A DNA stretch of 31,461 nt from a virus: IMG/VR virus record IMGVR_UViG_3300025769_000505, positions 1-31,461 of that record; one strand, written 5' to 3'. The notes beneath the pieces were generated by a model that was not told the DNA's origin, did no database searches, and worked only from the letters and a program-made list of their open reading frames with translations. Made by a program: the position numbers and the translations under genes. Below are positions 28,738 through 31,461 of this stretch, piece by piece. Every line of letters starts with the position of its first letter. Within the stretch, counting starts at the first letter, position 1.

Positions 28738-28985
28738 CAGTACAGCGCCACAATCGCGGTGGCCGTCGTGCTGGTACTCATGACCAGGCGCGGGCGGATC
28801 GGCAGAACAGTCCCCGAAGGAACGGCGGTGAACAACACGCTGGTATCGTCACCAAAGCGGACGTTCAGGTTGCCGCCCGTGCCAACGTAAATCGCCCGTG
28901 GGGGCTGGCCGTTCAGCAGTAGGCTGGTGCTGTCCGATGCCGTGACGGCTACCGCCTTCTGGGTCGGATCACTCATTTCGCTCAT
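28737..28985 (-). CDS. Small virion-associated protein
   Basis: An 82-residue beta protein, MSEMSDPTQKAVAVTASDST then PRAIYVGTGGNLNVRFGDD and RPRLVMSTSTTATAIVALY. The 'V-T-x-S-D-S-T, P-R-A-x-Y-V-G-T-G-G, T-T-A-T' pattern is typical of a small protein widespread in phages, usually beside fibre or head genes, of unassigned function. Start ATG at 28985 with AAGGA 8 bases upstream. It is coupled to the spike-like gene (TGATG), suggesting that the two work together, for example as base and shaft. Confidence 0.6.
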   Translation of the reverse strand: MSEMSDPTQKAVAVTASDSTSLLLNGQPPRAIYVGTGGNLNVRFGDDTSVLFTAVPSGTVLPIRPRLVMSTSTTATAIVALY

Positions 28986-29062
28986 AGTTGGATTCCTTCA
29001 ACCTGTGGTATGTCTTGGGACGGTCCCAGACGGCATTTGTCGGCAATCACCGCAACCTGCGG

Positions 29063-30316
29063 TTATGCCATCCATCCGCCAGTGCCCAGAGAGGGGACGT
29101 GGACCGTGCGTGTTTTGGTCTGCACCATCTGGGGGAATAATTCGGTCATGCCCCACACCATGGCGTCCAGGCGGTCGGGGCTTCCGTTGCCCTCGTATCC
29201 CGCCGCCGTCATCTGGCACATCTGATCTTCCAGCCGGTCAAACGTGCCGACATGGTGAATGCGCCCCAATGAGTACAAGGCCGCGATAGGCTCGGCCCTT
29301 ACGTGCTTGCCCCGCGTTGCCCTGACCTGGATAACCGGAACGTCGGGACGGATGCTCTTGATGGTTTGTTCGACCATATCCCCGCCGTAATTGACCTCTG
29401 CGGCCACACAATCAGCGTCATAGCGGTCGTAGGTGGCAATCACCCGCTCGCCCCACTGACGGGGTGTTCCCTTCATGCTGGCATCGTCCAGGACGTAACC
29501 GTGGTTGTCCTCGTCGCCCTTACCCACCGCAACAATGCCGTGTTCGTCGCTTCCCGGCTCACTGGAACCAGCGGGATCGACCGCAACAACAATCCGCCCC
29601 ATCGTCGGGGCCGTTTCCCTGCGTCCGTTGTGGATCATCAGGCGGTCCCAGATGGCACCCACCGCCATCGGTTCGTATTCGCCCAACCAGACATGGCCGT
29701 AGCGGTCCCTGTTGTTCTTGGCGTCGTGCTGGCGTTCCGCCTCCAGTTCGGCGGGGAAGAACATATTCTGGTCGTAATTGATGCGCCGGATGATGGCATC
29801 TTCAGGCGGCGTCGGCCCCCGAAAGAACGCATCCACCGGGTCGTCTGCACTGCGCGGATTCCATGAAAACCACAGTTCCGACTTGGGCGCGCGGATCGTG
29901 GGGCGTAGCATCTCCAGCGACCGGGCCGATAGGGTCTGCGCCTCTTCCACCCAAGCGACGTTAAAGCCCTCTAGGGACTTGATGCTTTCCGCCGTGTGGT
30001 CCTGCATACCCTGGAAGGTGATAACCCCACCACCGGGCGTCTTGATGCTGTCATTCAGCACCTCGAAACCATCAACCCCCGTGACGGCAATCTTGTCCTC
30101 AATCAGCCGCTTGGCCGATTCCTTCAGGCTCTTCTGGACCTCACGGACACAAACCGCCCGAAACCCCTTGTTGCCGTGCGCGTTGGCAACCATCGCCTCG
30201 GCAAAGAAATGGGACTTGGCGGAACCTCGCCCACCGTACAGCGCCTTGTAGCGGCTTGGCCGCAGAAGGTCGTTGAACACATGGGAGGCCCCGCCTACTC
30301 TGGGCCGGTTCCCCAT
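29063..30316 (-). CDS. terL: Terminase large subunit (packaging ATPase/nuclease)
   Basis: The motor that cuts and pumps DNA into the prohead, 417 residues. Walker A is GGRGSAKS at 28-35; Walker B is NVAWVEEAQ at 119-127, with the catalytic Glu in the E-E pair; the coupling motif follows in WFSWNP (149-154). The nuclease domain has D247 in VAVDPAG, E307 in AAEVNYGGD, and D381/D384 in SPDRLDAMVWG as metal ligands. The small first domain resembles terminase_3/PBSX types. It overlaps the small subunit gene by 22 bases. The short length (P22 gp2 is 499) fits this family. Headful packaging is likely but not proven. Confidence 0.94.
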   Translation of the reverse strand: MGNRPRVGGASHVFNDLLRPSRYKALYGGRGSAKSHFFAEAMVANAHGNKGFRAVCVREVQKSLKESAKRLIEDKIAVTGVDGFEVLNDSIKTPGGGVITFQGMQDHTAESIKSLEGFNVAWVEEAQTLSARSLEMLRPTIRAPKSELWFSWNPRSADDPVDAFFRGPTPPEDAIIRRINYDQNMFFPAELEAERQHDAKNNRDRYGHVWLGEYEPMAVGAIWDRLMIHNGRRETAPTMGRIVVAVDPAGSSEPGSDEHGIVAVGKGDEDNHGYVLDDASMKGTPRQWGERVIATYDRYDADCVAAEVNYGGDMVEQTIKSIRPDVPVIQVRATRGKHVRAEPIAALYSLGRIHHVGTFDRLEDQMCQMTAAGYEGNGSPDRLDAMVWGMTELFPQMVQTKTRTVHVPSLGTGGWMA

Positions 30317-30687
30317 AGAAACACCGGACCACCGCCAGAACCAACCAGCTCCGTGGTGCTCTTATCGCCGTAGCGTTGGGGCTTTTCCTTGCCAGCTTGC
30401 CACTTGATGGCATCGATCATCACGCGGGCCTGATCCGGCCTTAGTTGCTCAGTGCCGACCTTCTCAATGATGTCGTCAATCTGGTCGGCGCGGCTGTCGG
30501 CGCGTAGTTCTCTCGCGCGCGCGTAATCGTCCGAAAATGCGTCAATCTCCTGCAACCACTTGTAGACCGTGGAGCGCGAGGGCATGTCATCGTCGCGTCC
30601 GATCTTGTCGAGGTTGCTGCCCTGGGCGATGCGTTCGCATATCTCCTTTGCGAGTTCTGCGCTGTACAGGGTTGGTCTGCCGGCCAT
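30295..30687 (-). CDS. terS: Terminase small subunit
   Basis: A 130-residue DNA-recognition subunit resembling the Sf6-type family. It opens MAGRPTLYSAELAKEICERI, has a helix-turn-helix built from IAQGSNLDKIGRDDDMPSRS and TVYKWLQE (about residues 18-47), then a central oligomerisation helix pair (ARARELRADSRADQIDDIIE, IDAIKWQAGKEKPQRYGDKS), and a C-terminal tail rich in glycine. It binds the packaging start site and feeds DNA to TerL, with which it overlaps by 22 bases. Its ATG overlaps the preceding stop (TAATG). Confidence 0.88.
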   Translation of the reverse strand: MAGRPTLYSAELAKEICERIAQGSNLDKIGRDDDMPSRSTVYKWLQEIDAFSDDYARARELRADSRADQIDDIIEKVGTEQLRPDQARVMIDAIKWQAGKEKPQRYGDKSTTELVGSGGGPVFLWGTGPE

Positions 30688-30899
30688 TAGATTGGTGCAA
30701 TCCCATTCACGATGTCGGACCGGATGATCCAGTGTTTGACCTTCGGGCCGATCATCTCTTCCTGGACACAGGCGTTGGCGTTGCGTCCCCGCGCAGCCCA
30801 GAATGCGTTGATCCTGTCGGCCTGCTCGTATGCGGTTTTGCGGCGCGGTTCCTTTTCAGGTTCGCGCGTGGCACCTGCGGGGATCGATCCAAAGTCCAT
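30687..30899 (-). CDS. Hypothetical small protein before terminase
   Basis: A 70-residue basic protein, MDFGSIPAGATREPEKEPRR then AYEQADRINAFWAARGRNAN and KVKHWIIRSDIVNGIAPI. The ATG at 30899 was chosen because of the excellent AGGAGG 5 bases before it; the frame is open about 30 codons upstream but is not convincing there. I recall similar small early-late boundary proteins ('A-F-W-A-x-R-G-x-x-A-x-A') in other phages. Coupled to terS (TAATG). Function unknown. Confidence 0.65.
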   Translation of the reverse strand: MDFGSIPAGATREPEKEPRRKTAYEQADRINAFWAARGRNANACVQEEMIGPKVKHWIIRSDIVNGIAPI

Positions 30900-30907
30900 G
30901 TCGCCTC

Positions 30908-31114
30908 CTAGATCGCTGATTTCCACCGCTTGGTCCACGTGGGGGTTTCCCACGCCTCGCTGACCTGACGGCTGAACTCGGCCCAATCCTCATCGGAACA
31001 GTCCGCCGCGAAGTCCAGGTACTCAATAGCCATATCAATCGCGTCACAACCAGACGCGCCCGACTGCACCGCAAGGTCCAGCGCCCACATCTTCACGGGG
31101 TCGTATGCCTGCAT
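30908..31114 (-). CDS. Hypothetical small acidic protein, first gene of the late operon
   Basis: A 68-residue acidic protein with helices around CDAIDMAIEYLDFAADCSDE and DWAEFSRQVSEAWETPTWTK, ending in TKRWKSAI. AAGGAG lies 7 bases before the ATG. It is the first open frame after the proposed late promoter and terminator, 9 bases before the next ATG. No family recognised. High Asp/Glu content and small size recall DNA-mimic proteins, but the protein is too small and undetermined for that to be claimed. Confidence 0.65.
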   Translation of the reverse strand: MQAYDPVKMWALDLAVQSGASGCDAIDMAIEYLDFAADCSDEDWAEFSRQVSEAWETPTWTKRWKSAI

Positions 31115-31205
31115 GAGCGTCTCCTTGTGTTATCCCCGGCGTCAAGCCTCATCGCCCTTGATGATGGCGTGTGGCGGTGCGCTTGAATGCCGGGAAACTG
31201 AATGC

Positions 31206-31235
31206 AAAACGCCCCGCTCCGGGAGGAACGAGGCG
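31206..31235 (-). terminator. Factor-independent terminator before the late operon
   Basis: In minus-strand RNA, CGCCTCGTTCC at 31235-31225 pairs with GGAGCGGGGCG at 31220-31210 around a 4-base loop (TCCC), an 11-bp stem with two G-U pairs, followed at once by TTTT (31209-31206). This is a good intrinsic terminator. It lies between the proposed late promoter and the first late gene. Confidence 0.7.
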
Positions 31236-31317
31236 CTTGGTGCTTTGTAGTGCTGTGCCAGTTCGTTGGCTTCTCAGCCTATCCGATATTCAGTGTCGGG
31301 CGCAAAAACCCAACTTC
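31206..31317 (-). ncRNA. Candidate short late-leader RNA (lambda 6S-like)
   Basis: A transcript from the promoter at 31324-31352 to the terminator at 31206-31235 would be about 110 nt. It could fold into three stem-loops: GUUGGG/CCCGAC (31314-31309 with 31300-31295, one G-U), GGCU-GAGA-AGCC (31279-31268), and the terminator itself. In lambda, P_R' makes a similar 194-nt 6S RNA that ends at t_R' unless Q is present. The RNA itself is predicted, not observed. Confidence 0.4.
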
Positions 31318-31323
31318 CACATT

Positions 31324-31352
31324 TCTATAGCACACAGCGGCTGGGCCGTCAA
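31324..31352 (-). promoter_or_regulatory. Candidate late promoter (sigma70-like)
   Basis: On the minus strand, TTGACG at 31352-31347, a 17-base spacer, and TATAGA at 31329-31324, that is 5 of 6 matches in each hexamer at the optimal spacing. It is the strongest promoter I see in the window and faces the whole late operon. Start of transcription is expected near 31317. Confidence 0.65.
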
Positions 31353-31393
31353 TAACTTTCTGGGTTTGTTTTTCTGTGTGTTCATGGAACGTC

Positions 31394-31461
31394 TCAGACA
31401 CCGTAAAACTCATCCAGAACGTCCAGGGCTTCCCGCAACCGCCCCATGCCGTATTCCTTGC
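31394..31461 (-). CDS. Partial gene upstream of the late promoter (C terminus only)
   Basis: The last 21 residues (KEYGMGRLREALDVLDEFYG then V and a TGA at 31396-31394) of a gene running off the right edge. The ending is helical and acidic. Its place just upstream of the promoter and terminator is where lambda-type phages encode the late antiterminator Q, so this may be a functional counterpart, but 21 residues do not allow a family assignment. Confidence 0.5.
   Translation of the reverse strand, partial: KEYGMGRLREALDVLDEFYGV

Noticed and set aside
28986-29062. Small inverted repeat ACCGCA/TGCGGT after the terminase gene
   Set aside because: The stem is only 6 bp with a 3-base loop and there is no T-tract; too weak to call a terminator.

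Overview
The window is most of a temperate, short-tailed (P22/podovirus-like) bacteriophage. The host is probably an alphaproteobacterium. The evidence is the high G+C coding style, a three-transmembrane holin of the type found in gene transfer agents, and the small accessory proteins seen by eye. Nothing in it looks like host chromosome. It is either a circularly permuted or unintegrated phage genome, or an internal slice of one, because phage genes lie on both sides of the integrase.

Layout. (1) 1-2370, minus strand: a left early operon that begins with a Cro-like regulator, continues through three unassigned proteins and a RusA-type Holliday junction resolvase, and runs off the left edge into a DNA methyltransferase. 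(2) 2371-3295: the immunity region. It has a CI-type repressor with an S24 self-cleavage domain, flanked on both sides by copies of a 19-bp palindromic operator (consensus ACTTGCATCTGATGCAAGT). (3) 3296-7478, plus strand: a right early operon of small proteins, a possible recombination protein, a NinB-like protein, an excisionase and a tyrosine integrase, then a candidate attP and one more small gene. (4) 7456-31114, minus strand, read right to left: one long late operon. Its order is small genes, TerS, TerL, a head-spike-like protein, portal, scaffold, P22-type coat protein, tail adaptor, gp10-like tail accessory protein, ejection proteins, tail fibre, secreted protease, metallophosphoesterase and lysis genes, then an HNH endonuclease and a small gene. 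(5) 31115-31461: the late control region. A near-consensus sigma70 promoter is followed about 110 nt later by a factor-independent terminator, the P_R'-6S RNA-t_R' arrangement of lambda. A partial gene ends just upstream, where lambda has Q.

Two late genes are visibly interrupted. The gp10-like tail gene carries an exact 46-bp tandem duplication that shifts the reading frame after about 56 codons. A 97-codon gene between portal and scaffold has an amber codon at position 7, at the base of a 7-bp hairpin. Most late genes are translationally coupled (ATGA, TAATG, GTGA or TTGA overlaps), so such lesions could also affect neighbours. DNA polymerase, helicase, primase, a recognisable Q and a tailspike enzyme are not in the window, so the genome is larger than what is shown.

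Inferred logic: CI binds both operator clusters and silences both early operons. After induction by repressor cleavage, the left operon makes Cro, RusA and methylase, the right operon makes recombination and excision functions, and an unseen antiterminator lets the late promoter read through its terminator into packaging, morphogenesis and lysis genes.
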